This document shows, piece after piece, positions 1 to 6,806 of a stretch of 17,613 nt of DNA. The first letter of the stretch is position 1. Each line of letters starts with the position of its first letter. The stretch is from Ramlibacter sp. (GTDB taxonomy: Bacteria > Pseudomonadota > Gammaproteobacteria > Burkholderiales > Burkholderiaceae): NCBI GenBank assembly GCA_014376915.1, contig JACMQP010000258.1, positions 1 to 17,613 of the forward strand, written 5' to 3'. The position numbers and the translations under genes are program-made. Under the pieces are notes generated by a model. It was given only the letters and a program-made list of their open reading frames with translations. It searched no databases and was not told the origin of the DNA.

Positions 1-1836
1 GACAAGCCGGACCGGGCGCCGGACGCCGAGGCGGCGCTGGACCTGGGCGGTCAGCGCAAGGCCCGCATGGACAAGGATGCGCTGCACCTGCTGCAGCAAT
101 GGCCCGACATGCAGAAGGCCTACGCCGGCGACGAATACGTGGTGAAGATCCGCGACAAGGAAATCCGCACCGCGCTCACCACCAAGTCGCTGTCGGGCAC
201 CACCATCCGCAAAGTCAGCCTGCCGACGTACGAAGACCACGGCGAGATCCTCAAGTGGCTGATGCTGGACAACGTGCCGGGCAGCTATCCGTACACCGCC
301 GGCACGTTCGCCTTCAAGCGCGAGGGCGAGGATCCGACCCGCATGTTCGCCGGCGAAGGCGACGCCTTCCGCACCAACACCCGCTTCAAGCTGCTCAGCT
401 CCGGCATGGCTGCCAAGCGCCTGTCCACCGCCTTCGATTCGGTCACGCTGTACGGCAACGACCCCGACCCACGGCCCGACATCTACGGCAAGGTCGGCAA
501 CTCCGGCGTGTCGATCGCCACGCTGGACGACATGAAGGTGCTGTACGGCGGCTTCGACCTGTGCAGCCCGTCGACCTCGGTCTCGATGACCATCAACGGC
601 CCGGCGCCGACGATCCTGGCGATGTTCATGAACACCGCCATTGACCAGAACCTGGAGAAGTTTGTGGCCGACAACGCCCGCGAACCGACCGACACCGAGG
701 CGGCCAAGATCCGCGAGTGGGTGCTCGCGAATGTCCGGGGCACGGTGCAGGCTGACATTCTGAAGGAAGACCAGGGCCAGAACACCTGCATCTTCTCGAC
801 CGAGTTCAGCCTCAAGGTGATGGGCGACATCGCCCAGTACTTCGTGCACCATAACGTGCGCAACTTCTACTCGGTGTCGATCAGCGGCTATCACATCGCC
901 GAGGCCGGGGCCAACCCGATCAGCCAGCTGGCCTTCACCCTGTCGAACGGCTTCACCTTCGTGGAAGCGTATCTGGCGCGCGGCATGCATGTCGACGACT
1001 TCGCGCCCAACCTGTCGTTCTTCTTCTCCAACGGCATGGATCCCGAATACACGGTGATGGGCCGGGTCGCCCGCCGGATCTGGGCGGTGGCGATGAAGGA
1101 AAAGTATGGCGCCAACGAGCGCAGCCAGAAGCTGAAGTACCACATCCAGACCTCCGGCCGCAGCCTGCACGCGCAGGAGATCCAGTTCAACGACATCCGC
1201 ACCACGCTGCAGGCGCTGATCGCGATCTACGACAACTGCAATTCGCTGCACACCAACGCCTTCGACGAGGCCATCACCACGCCCACCGAGGACAGCGTGC
1301 GGCGAGCCATGGCGATCCAGCTGATCATCAACCGGGAATGGGGACTGGCCAAAAACGAGAACCCGAGCCAGGGCGCATTCATCATCGAGGAACTGACCCA
1401 ACTGGTGGAAGAAGCGGTGCTGGCTGAATTCGAGCGGATCGCCGAGCGTGGCGGCGTGCTGGGCGCAATGGAAACCGGCTACCAGCGCGGCCGGATCCAG
1501 GACGAGTCGATGCACTACGAGATGCTCAAGCACACCGGCGAGTTGCCAATCGTCGGCGTCAACACCTTCCGCAATCCGCACGGCGACGCCGTGCAGGACA
1601 AGCTGGAACTGGCCCGCTCCACCGACGACGAGAAGCAAAGCCAGCTGAAACGGCTGCAGCAGTTCCACCAGCGCCATGCCGGCGAGGCCCCGGCCACGCT
1701 GAAGCGCCTGCAACAGGCCGTGATCGACAACCTCAACGTGTTCGAGGTCCTGATGGACGCGGTGCGGGTCTGCTCGCTCGGGCAGATCACCAATGCGCTG
1801 TTTGAAGTCGGCGGCCAGTACCGGCGCAACATGTGA
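1..1836 (+). CDS. icmF: Isobutyryl-CoA mutase IcmF, C-terminal mutase part (5' end outside window)
   Basis: The frame is open from base 1, so this is the last 611 codons of a longer protein; the first ATG (67) is internal. The sequence is the TIM-barrel substrate domain of an adenosylcobalamin acyl-CoA mutase. Visible family blocks include [19 protein letters not shown] and the stretch [11 protein letters not shown]. No B12-binding DxHxxG motif occurs here, which fits IcmF, where the B12 domain and a G-protein chaperone domain precede the mutase in a protein of about 1090 residues. Gln (codon 778-780, in GQNTCIF) sits where methylmalonyl-CoA mutase has its carboxylate-binding Arg (VRNT). This favours isobutyryl-CoA/butyryl-CoA isomerisation, with possible activity on isovaleryl- or pivalyl-CoA, over methylmalonyl-CoA. 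It is cytoplasmic and acts in branched-chain acyl-CoA metabolism. A Liv-type importer follows on the same strand. The family call is firm; the exact substrate is inferred from the Gln. Confidence 0.93.
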   Translation, partial: DKPDRAPDAEAALDLGGQRKARMDKDALHLLQQWPDMQKAYAGDEYVVKIRDKEIRTALTTKSLSGTTIRKVSLPTYEDHGEILKWLMLDNVPGSYPYTAGTFAFKREGEDPTRMFAGEGDAFRTNTRFKLLSSGMAAKRLSTAFDSVTLYGNDPDPRPDIYGKVGNSGVSIATLDDMKVLYGGFDLCSPSTSVSMTINGPAPTILAMFMNTAIDQNLEKFVADNAREPTDTEAAKIREWVLANVRGTVQADILKEDQGQNTCIFSTEFSLKVMGDIAQYFVHHNVRNFYSVSISGYHIAEAGANPISQLAFTLSNGFTFVEAYLARGMHVDDFAPNLSFFFSNGMDPEYTVMGRVARRIWAVAMKEKYGANERSQKLKYHIQTSGRSLHAQEIQFNDIRTTLQALIAIYDNCNSLHTNAFDEAITTPTEDSVRRAMAIQLIINREWGLAKNENPSQGAFIIEELTQLVEEAVLAEFERIAERGGVLGAMETGYQRGRIQDESMHYEMLKHTGELPIVGVNTFRNPHGDAVQDKLELARSTDDEKQSQLKRLQQFHQRHAGEAPATLKRLQQAVIDNLNVFEVLMDAVRVCSLGQITNALFEVGGQYRRNM

Positions 1837-2007
1837 GAAACCGGCCGACCCCCACAGTGTCAGCTTCCTGACAGCATCGGCTCCGCCCGGTTTGCCGCGG
1901 CCGCATCCGCGGCACGCAGTACTACCTAGGGCTTTACCCACTACCGCACTGCAGCACGGATCCTTAGGATTCGCCATCTTTGCCCGTCAGCGGGCCCATG
2001 GAGTTCG
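1837..2007 (+). promoter_or_regulatory. Leader between icmF and livG
   Basis: This 171-bp gap has no gene. It holds a GC-rich hairpin (1893-1914), then a direct repeat of ACTACC at 1921-1926 and 1940-1945 flanking the partial dyad GGG-N5-ACCC (1929-1938). TTTACC (1933-1938) and TAGGAT (1965-1970) resemble -35 and -10 hexamers, but their spacing is too long for one sigma70 promoter. The layout suggests that the transporter operon has its own promoter and possibly an operator here. No regulator can be named. Confidence 0.35.
1893..1914 (+). other. Hairpin downstream of icmF
   Basis: An 8-bp perfect stem (TGCCGCGG pairing with CCGCGGCA) closes a 6-base loop, 56 bp after the icmF stop codon. No T-run follows, so it is not a canonical intrinsic terminator. 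It could block 3' exonucleases or act in Rho-dependent ending of the icmF transcript. Confidence 0.4.
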
Positions 2008-2799
2008 ATGCCGCAGGAGCGTGATTTGCCAGCTGAGTTCATCCTCGAGACGACAGGCCTGACCAAGGAGTTCAAGGGCTTCGTCGCGGTCAACAACGTC
2101 GACCTCAAGGTGCGCCGAGGCCACATCCACGCGCTGATCGGCCCGAACGGCGCCGGCAAGACCACGTTCTTCAACCTGCTGACCAAGTTCCTGCACCCGA
2201 CTTCCGGCTCGATCGCCTACAACGGGACCGACATCACCCACGAGCGGCCGGCCCAGACGGCGCGCCGCGGCATCGTCCGCTCCTTTCAGATCTCGGCGGT
2301 GTTCCCGCACATGACAGTGCTGGAAAACGTGCGCGCCGCCTTGCAGCGCAACCTGGGCAACTCGTTCCATTTCTGGAAGTCCGAGCGGACGCTGGCGTCC
2401 CTGCACGACCGGGCCCGCGAGCTACTGGCCACCGTGGACCTGCAGGACTTCGCCGACGAAATGACGGTCAACCTGCCGTACGGCCGCAAGCGCGCGCTGG
2501 AACTGGCCACCACCATGGCGCTGGAGCCCGAGCTGATGCTGCTGGACGAACCGACCCAGGGCATGGGGCACGAAGACGTGAGCCGTGTCACCGACCTGAT
2601 CAAGAAGGTCTCGGCCGGCCGCACCATCCTGATGGTGGAACACAACATGAACGTGGTGTCGTCGATCGCCGACCGCATCACGGTGCTGCAGCGCGGCGCC
2701 ATCATCGCCGACGGTCCCTATGCCGAGGTGTCGGCCAACCCGCTGGTGATCGAGGCTTACATGGGCACGACCGACGCGGCGCTGCAAGGCGCCCACTAA
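2008..2799 (+). CDS. livG: HAAT-family ABC transporter ATP-binding protein LivG
   Basis: A cytoplasmic ATPase of 263 aa, one of two nucleotide-binding subunits of the importer encoded with livF, livH and livM. Walker A is GPNGAGKT (residues 45-52), the Q-loop Gln is residue 94 (SFQIS), Walker B with its catalytic Glu is LMLLDE (176-181), and the H-loop is His212 (VEHNM). The ABC signature is degenerate, LPYGRKR (156-162), as is common among LivG proteins, which replace LSGGQ with LSYG or LPYG forms. The C-terminal part (VLQRGAIIADGP, then NPLVIEAYMG) is typical of LivG. The chosen ATG has GGAG 4 bases upstream (2000-2003). In-frame codons before it bring no family sequence. Transport class is certain from the motifs; the solute is not shown by this subunit. 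Confidence 0.92.
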   Translation: MPQERDLPAEFILETTGLTKEFKGFVAVNNVDLKVRRGHIHALIGPNGAGKTTFFNLLTKFLHPTSGSIAYNGTDITHERPAQTARRGIVRSFQISAVFPHMTVLENVRAALQRNLGNSFHFWKSERTLASLHDRARELLATVDLQDFADEMTVNLPYGRKRALELATTMALEPELMLLDEPTQGMGHEDVSRVTDLIKKVSAGRTILMVEHNMNVVSSIADRITVLQRGAIIADGPYAEVSANPLVIEAYMGTTDAALQGAH

Positions 2800-2915
2800 A
2801 TGACCCCCACGCTTTTCGCTTCGTGTCGCGCGCTGCCCCCCGAGGGGGCCCACGCCTGCGCGTCCCAGCAAAGCGCAGGACAGGCCTGCGCCATGGCGGC
2901 CCGTCGGAGGCCTCT
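2800..2915. repeat. GC-rich palindromic intergenic element (REP-like) between livG and livF
   Basis: It starts right after the livG stop codon with a CCCCCACGC block. It contains the hairpin GCCCCC-CGA-GGGGGC (2835-2849), a further palindrome GCCATGGC (around 2891-2898) and GGCCT/AGGCC arms (near 2883-2887 and 2908-2912). The CCCCCACGC start, the CCCCCCGAGGGGGC core and a GGCGGCCCG-CGGAGGCC end match an intergenic repeat that I recall as common in Comamonadaceae genomes. Only one copy is present here, so its repeat nature cannot be shown from this window. Its distal end supplies the livF ribosome binding site. Confidence 0.6.
2906..2910 (+). promoter_or_regulatory. Shine-Dalgarno of livF, inside the repeat
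   Basis: GGAGG lies 5 bases before ATG 2916. It fixes the livF start at 2916 rather than at the in-frame GTG 2823, whose extra residues are just translated repeat. The site lies within the last few bases of the palindromic element. Confidence 0.75.
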
Positions 2916-3620
2916 ATGACAAAAGAACTGCTTCACATCGAGGGTCTGAACGCCTGGTACGGCGAATCGCACATCCTGCATGGCGTCGACCTGACGGTCA
3001 ACGAAGGCGAAGTGGTCTGCCTGCTGGGGCGCAACGGCGCCGGCCGCACAACCACCATGCGGGCGATCGTCGGCCTCACCGGAGCGCGCAAAGGCTCCAT
3101 CCGGATCAATGGCGAGGAAGCGATCAAGCTGCCGCCGCACAAGGTGGCGCGGCTGGGAGTCGGCTACTGCCCGGAAGAGCGCGGCATCTTCGCCAGTTTG
3201 TCGGCCGAGGAAAACCTGATGCTGCCCCCGGTGATCGCCCCCGGCGGCATGAGCGTGGACGAGATCTACGCCATGTTCCCCAACCTGCAGGAGCGCGCGT
3301 CCAGCCCCGGAACCCGGCTTTCGGGCGGCGAGCAGCAGATGCTGGCCGTGGCCCGGATCCTGCGCACCGGCGCCCGGCTGCTGTTGCTGGACGAGATCTC
3401 CGAGGGCCTGGCCCCCGTGATCGTGCAGAAGCTGGCCGAAATGATCCGCATGCTCAAGGCCAGGGGCTACACCATCGTGCTGGTGGAACAGAACTTCCGG
3501 TTCGCCGCGCCGCTGGCCGACCGTTTCTATGTGATGGAGCACGGTCGCATCGTCAAGCAGTTCGCGCAGTTCGAGCTGGCCGACAACATGGGCATGCTGC
3601 AGGAGTATCTCGGCGTCTAG
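2916..3620 (+). CDS. livF: HAAT-family ABC transporter ATP-binding protein LivF
   Basis: The second ATPase subunit of the importer, 234 aa, about the usual LivF length. Signature RLSGGEQQ (134-141) and Walker B LLLLDE (155-160) are intact. The H-loop position is Gln192 (VEQN), normal for LivF. Walker A reads GRNGAGRTT (38-46): the phosphate-binding Lys is Arg44 (codon CGC, 3045-3047). I recall this Arg form in some betaproteobacterial LivF homologues, so it may be a subfamily trait rather than damage; all other motifs look functional. The start at 2916 is chosen for its GGAGG and because the protein aligns from MTKELLHIEGL. It should pair with LivG beneath the LivH-LivM membrane dimer. Confidence 0.92.
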   Translation: MTKELLHIEGLNAWYGESHILHGVDLTVNEGEVVCLLGRNGAGRTTTMRAIVGLTGARKGSIRINGEEAIKLPPHKVARLGVGYCPEERGIFASLSAEENLMLPPVIAPGGMSVDEIYAMFPNLQERASSPGTRLSGGEQQMLAVARILRTGARLLLLDEISEGLAPVIVQKLAEMIRMLKARGYTIVLVEQNFRFAAPLADRFYVMEHGRIVKQFAQFELADNMGMLQEYLGV

Positions 3621-3670
3621 GCGGCTGTTCCGCGGTCCAGGCCCACATCTTTTTCACTCAGGAGACAACA

Positions 3671-4870
3671 ATGAAACTCAAGACCCTCGTTGCAGCGCTG
3701 GCAGTCGGCCTCGGCAGCTATGCCGCCATCGCCCAGACCCAGACCGGCCCGGTACGCACCGGCTTCATCACCGACATGGCGAGCCTGTACGCGGACATCG
3801 ACGGCCCGGCGGGCGCCGAGATGATCAGGTGGGCGACCCAGGACTTCGGCGGCAAGGTGCTGGGCCGTCCGATCGAAGTGGTCTCGGCCGACCACCAGAA
3901 CAAGGCCGACGTGGCCAGCTCCAAGGCCCGCGAGTGGATGGACAAGGACAACCTGTCGCTGCTGATCGGCGGCACCAGCTCCGGCACCAACCTGGCCATG
4001 GCCACGGTCGCCAAGGAAAAGAAGCGTCCCTTCATCTCGATCGGCGCCGGCTCGGCCCGCCTGTCCAATGAAGACTGCTCGCCCTACACCATTCACTACG
4101 CCTACGACACCGTGGCGCTGGCCAAGGTGGCGGGCAACGCGCTGGTCAAGGCCGGCAACAAGACCTGGTTCTTCCTGACGGCCGACTACGCCTTCGGTTA
4201 CTCGCTGGAAGGTGACGCGGCCAGCGTGGTCAAGGCCAACGGCGGCACCGTGGTGGGAACCGTGCGCCACCCGCTGAACGCTTCTGACTTCTCCTCCTTC
4301 CTGCTGCAGGCGCAGGGCTCCAAGGCCCAGATCCTGGGCCTGGCCAACGCCGGCGGCGATTTCACCAACGCGATGAAGGCAGCCAAGGAATTCGGCATCA
4401 CCAAGACGATGAAGGTCGCCGGCCTGCTGGTGTTCATCAACGACGTGCACAGCCTGGGCCTGGCCAACACCGAAGGCCTGCAACTGGCCGACAGCTGGTA
4501 CTGGAACCAGGACGACGCATCGCGCAAGTTCGCCAAGCGCTTCTTCGACAAGTACAAGCGCATGCCGTCCAGTTTGCAGGCTGCCGACTACTCGGCCACC
4601 ATGAATTACCTGAAGGCTGTGCAGACCGCCGGCACCACCGACGGCGACAAGGTGATGTCCACACTCAAGTCGATGACGTACGACGACTTCTACAGCAAGG
4701 GCACCGTGCGCGCTGACGGCCGCATGATCCACGACATGTACCTGTTCCAGGTCAAGTCGGCCAAGGAGTCGATCACGCCGTGGGACTACTACAAGCTGAT
4801 CGCGAAGGTCCCGGGCGACCAGGCTTTCACGACGGTTGCCGAGAGCAAATGCTCTCTGCTGAAGAAATAA
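3671..4870 (+). CDS. Periplasmic substrate-binding protein of the Liv/HAAT importer
   Basis: A 399-aa type I periplasmic binding protein (Peripla_BP_6 / LivJ-LivK superfamily) that captures the solute and delivers it to LivHM. A Sec signal peptide is clear: MKLK, a hydrophobic core, then a probable cut after AIA (residue 21) before QTQTG. The mature part begins VRTGFITDMASLYADIDGP and continues with SADHQNKAD, a block seen in HAAT binding proteins whose ligands include aromatic and other organic acids, not only Leu/Ile/Val. The ligand therefore stays open. AGGAG at 3660-3664 sits 6 bases before the ATG. It lies between the ATPase and permease genes. An intercistronic hairpin follows it, which could favour high expression of the binding protein over the permeases. 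Confidence 0.9.
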   Translation: MKLKTLVAALAVGLGSYAAIAQTQTGPVRTGFITDMASLYADIDGPAGAEMIRWATQDFGGKVLGRPIEVVSADHQNKADVASSKAREWMDKDNLSLLIGGTSSGTNLAMATVAKEKKRPFISIGAGSARLSNEDCSPYTIHYAYDTVALAKVAGNALVKAGNKTWFFLTADYAFGYSLEGDAASVVKANGGTVVGTVRHPLNASDFSSFLLQAQGSKAQILGLANAGGDFTNAMKAAKEFGITKTMKVAGLLVFINDVHSLGLANTEGLQLADSWYWNQDDASRKFAKRFFDKYKRMPSSLQAADYSATMNYLKAVQTAGTTDGDKVMSTLKSMTYDDFYSKGTVRADGRMIHDMYLFQVKSAKESITPWDYYKLIAKVPGDQAFTTVAESKCSLLKK

Positions 4871-4894
4871 CAACCACGTACCAACAAGGCGGAC

Positions 4895-4922
4895 AGCAGC
4901 CGGCCCGGCGCCGGGTGCTGCT
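4895..4922 (+). other. Intercistronic hairpin between binding-protein gene and livH
   Basis: AGCAGC (4895-4900) pairs with GCTGCT (4917-4922) around the perfect palindrome CCCGGC-GCCGGG (4904-4915), with CGG opposite T as a small internal loop. The structure is strong but no T-run follows, so read-through into livH is expected. Such stems after binding-protein genes commonly stabilise the upstream mRNA. Confidence 0.5.
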
Positions 4923-4942
4923 TCCCTGAACCTGCGGATCCA

Positions 4943-5827
4943 ATGGAAATCTTCGGCATTCCCCACCAGGCGTTTCTCGGCCAGCTGATGCTGGGGCTGG
5001 TCAATGGCGCGTTCTACGCCATGCTCAGCCTCGGGCTGGCGGTGATCTTCGGCCTGCTGGACATCGTGAACTTCGCGCACGGCGCCCTGTACATGGTGGG
5101 CGCCTTCGCGGCGTGGATCATGCTTGACAAGTTCGGCATCAATTTCTGGTTCGCCCTGGTGCTGGCTCCCCTTCTCGTCGGCGTGCTCGGTGTGGTCATC
5201 GAGCGGGCCTTCCTCAAGCGGCTGTACGGGCTCGACCCGCTGTACGGCCTGCTGCTCACATTCGGCCTGTCACTGATCCTGGAGGGCGTGTTCCGCGACC
5301 AGTACGGCGTCTCAGGCCAGTCCTATCCGGTGCCGGAGCTGTTGTCGGGCGCCACCAACCTGGGCTTCATGGTGTTGCCTAACTATCGGGCCTTCGTGGT
5401 GCTGGCCTCACTGCTGGTCTGCCTGGGCACCTGGTTCCTGATCGAGCGCACCCGGCTCGGTGCCTACCTGCGCGCCGGCACCGAGAATGCAAAACTGGTG
5501 CAGGCCTTCGGCGTCAACGTGCCGCTGATGGTGATGCTCACCTACGGCGCCGGCGCCGGCCTGGCCGCGATGGCCGGCGTGCTGGCCGCGCCCATCATCC
5601 AGGTCACGCCGCTGATGGGGTCCAACCTGATCATCGTGGTGTTCGCCGTCGTCGTGATCGGCGGCATGGGGTCGATCCTCGGCTCCGTCATCACCGGCCT
5701 GGGGCTGGGCGTGATCGAAGGCCTGACCCGCGTGTTTTATCCCGAGGCCTCCAGCGTGGTGGTCTTCGTCGTCATGGTGATCGTCCTGATCCTGCGGCCG
5801 GCCGGGTTGTTCGGCAAGGAAGCCTGA
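4943..5827 (+). CDS. livH: HAAT-family ABC transporter permease LivH
   Basis: A 294-aa inner-membrane permease with about eight hydrophobic segments. Hallmarks are NGAFYAMLSLGLAVIFG (residues 21-37) followed by NFAHGALYMVGA (43-54), the cytoplasmic ATPase-coupling loop ERTRLGAYLRAGTENAKL (168-185), and the C-terminal LRPAGLFG (284-291). It forms the solute channel with LivM. The ATG at 4943 has only a weak ribosome site (GCGGATCCA before it), but the protein starts at the expected family position. It lies 72 bp after the binding-protein gene and 3 bp before livM. Confidence 0.93.
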   Translation: MEIFGIPHQAFLGQLMLGLVNGAFYAMLSLGLAVIFGLLDIVNFAHGALYMVGAFAAWIMLDKFGINFWFALVLAPLLVGVLGVVIERAFLKRLYGLDPLYGLLLTFGLSLILEGVFRDQYGVSGQSYPVPELLSGATNLGFMVLPNYRAFVVLASLLVCLGTWFLIERTRLGAYLRAGTENAKLVQAFGVNVPLMVMLTYGAGAGLAAMAGVLAAPIIQVTPLMGSNLIIVVFAVVVIGGMGSILGSVITGLGLGVIEGLTRVFYPEASSVVVFVVMVIVLILRPAGLFGKEA

Positions 5828-5830
5828 TAG

Positions 5831-6796
5831 ATGTCCGCCATGAACAAGAACGGCAAGCTCGCCAGTTTCACTTATGTCGCGCTGCTGGCGCTGGCGCTGG
5901 TCGCGCCCCTGATCGGCCTGTACCCGGTATTCGTGATGAAGCTGCTGTGCTTCGCGCTGTTCGCCTGTGCCTTCAACCTGCTGCTCGGGTTTACCGGGCT
6001 GCTGTCGTTCGGCCATGCCGCATTCTTCGGCACCGGCGCCTATGTCGCCGGCTGGTTCATCAAGTCGCAGGGCTGGACGCCGGAGGTGGCGCTCATCGCG
6101 GCCGGCATCGGCGCCGGCTTGCTCGGCCTGCTGTTCGGCGTGGTGGCGATCCGCCGCCAGGGCATCTATTTCGCGATGATCACGCTGGCGATGGCGCAGA
6201 TGGTGTACTTCATCTGCCTGCAGGCGCCGTTCACCGGCGGCGAGGACGGGCTGCAGGGCGTCCCGCGCGGCAAGCTCTTCGGTCTGCTGTCGCTGGAGCC
6301 GGACCTCACGCTTTACTACCTGATCGTCGCCATCTTCCTGGCCTGCTTCCTGGCGATTTCGCGCATCGTCACCTCGCCGTTCGGGCAAGTGCTCAAGATG
6401 ATCCGTGAGAACGAGCCGCGCGCGATCTCGCTGGGCTACGAGGTGGACCGCTACAAGCTGTTGGCGTTCGTGCTGTCCTCGGCGCTGGCGGGCCTGGCCG
6501 GCGGCCTGAAGACCCTGGTGATGGGCTTCGCCACGCTGTCGGACGTGCACTGGTCGATGTCGGGCGAAGTCATCCTGATGAGTCTGCTGGGCGGCGTCGG
6601 CACGTTCTTCGGCCCGGTGGTCGGCGCCGGCGTCGTGATTTCGCTGCAGGACCTGCTGGCCGACAAGGTCGGCGCCTGGGTCACCGTGATCATCGGCGTG
6701 ATCTTCGTGGTCTGCGTGCTGGCCTTCCGCAAGGGCGTGGTCGGCGAGCTGCAGGCCTGGTTCGAGCGGCGCCGCGCACGCGCGGGAGCCGCCTGA
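5831..6796 (+). CDS. livM: HAAT-family ABC transporter permease LivM
   Basis: A 321-aa inner-membrane permease partner of LivH. Diagnostic stretches are LLGFTGLLSFGHAAFFG (residues 51-67), AIRRQGIYFAMITLA (106-120), the loop motif GGEDGLQG (136-143), and the coupling loop IRENEPRAISLGYEVDRYK (191-209). AAGGAAG (5816-5822), inside the end of livH, serves as ribosome site with 8-base spacing, so translation is probably coupled to livH. A second ATG at 5840 is an alternative start. The tail FERRRARAGA is basic and cytoplasmic. This is the last gene of the transporter operon. Only 10 bp separate its stop from the stop of the converging lipoprotein gene, with no obvious terminator. Confidence 0.93.
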   Translation: MSAMNKNGKLASFTYVALLALALVAPLIGLYPVFVMKLLCFALFACAFNLLLGFTGLLSFGHAAFFGTGAYVAGWFIKSQGWTPEVALIAAGIGAGLLGLLFGVVAIRRQGIYFAMITLAMAQMVYFICLQAPFTGGEDGLQGVPRGKLFGLLSLEPDLTLYYLIVAIFLACFLAISRIVTSPFGQVLKMIRENEPRAISLGYEVDRYKLLAFVLSSALAGLAGGLKTLVMGFATLSDVHWSMSGEVILMSLLGGVGTFFGPVVGAGVVISLQDLLADKVGAWVTVIIGVIFVVCVLAFRKGVVGELQAWFERRRARAGAA

Positions 6797-6806
6797 ACCC
6801 GCGGAG

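Noticed and set aside
156..162. Degenerate ABC signature LPYGRKR in LivG (protein residues 156-162) as evidence of an inactive ATPase
   Set aside because: LivG proteins commonly lack a canonical LSGGQ, and Walker A, Walker B Glu, Q-loop and H-loop are all intact. The coordinates given here are residue numbers within LivG; the codons are at 2473-2493.
2823..2915. 31-residue N-terminal extension of LivF from GTG 2823
   Set aside because: It is translated palindromic repeat sequence; ATG 2916 has GGAGG at the right spacing and begins the family sequence.
3617..5080. 487-codon minus-strand open frame opposite the binding-protein gene
   Set aside because: Low-complexity His/Gln/Gly/Val/Arg-rich translation typical of antisense frames in high-GC genes; the plus strand has a clear binding-protein gene with signal peptide and ribosome site.
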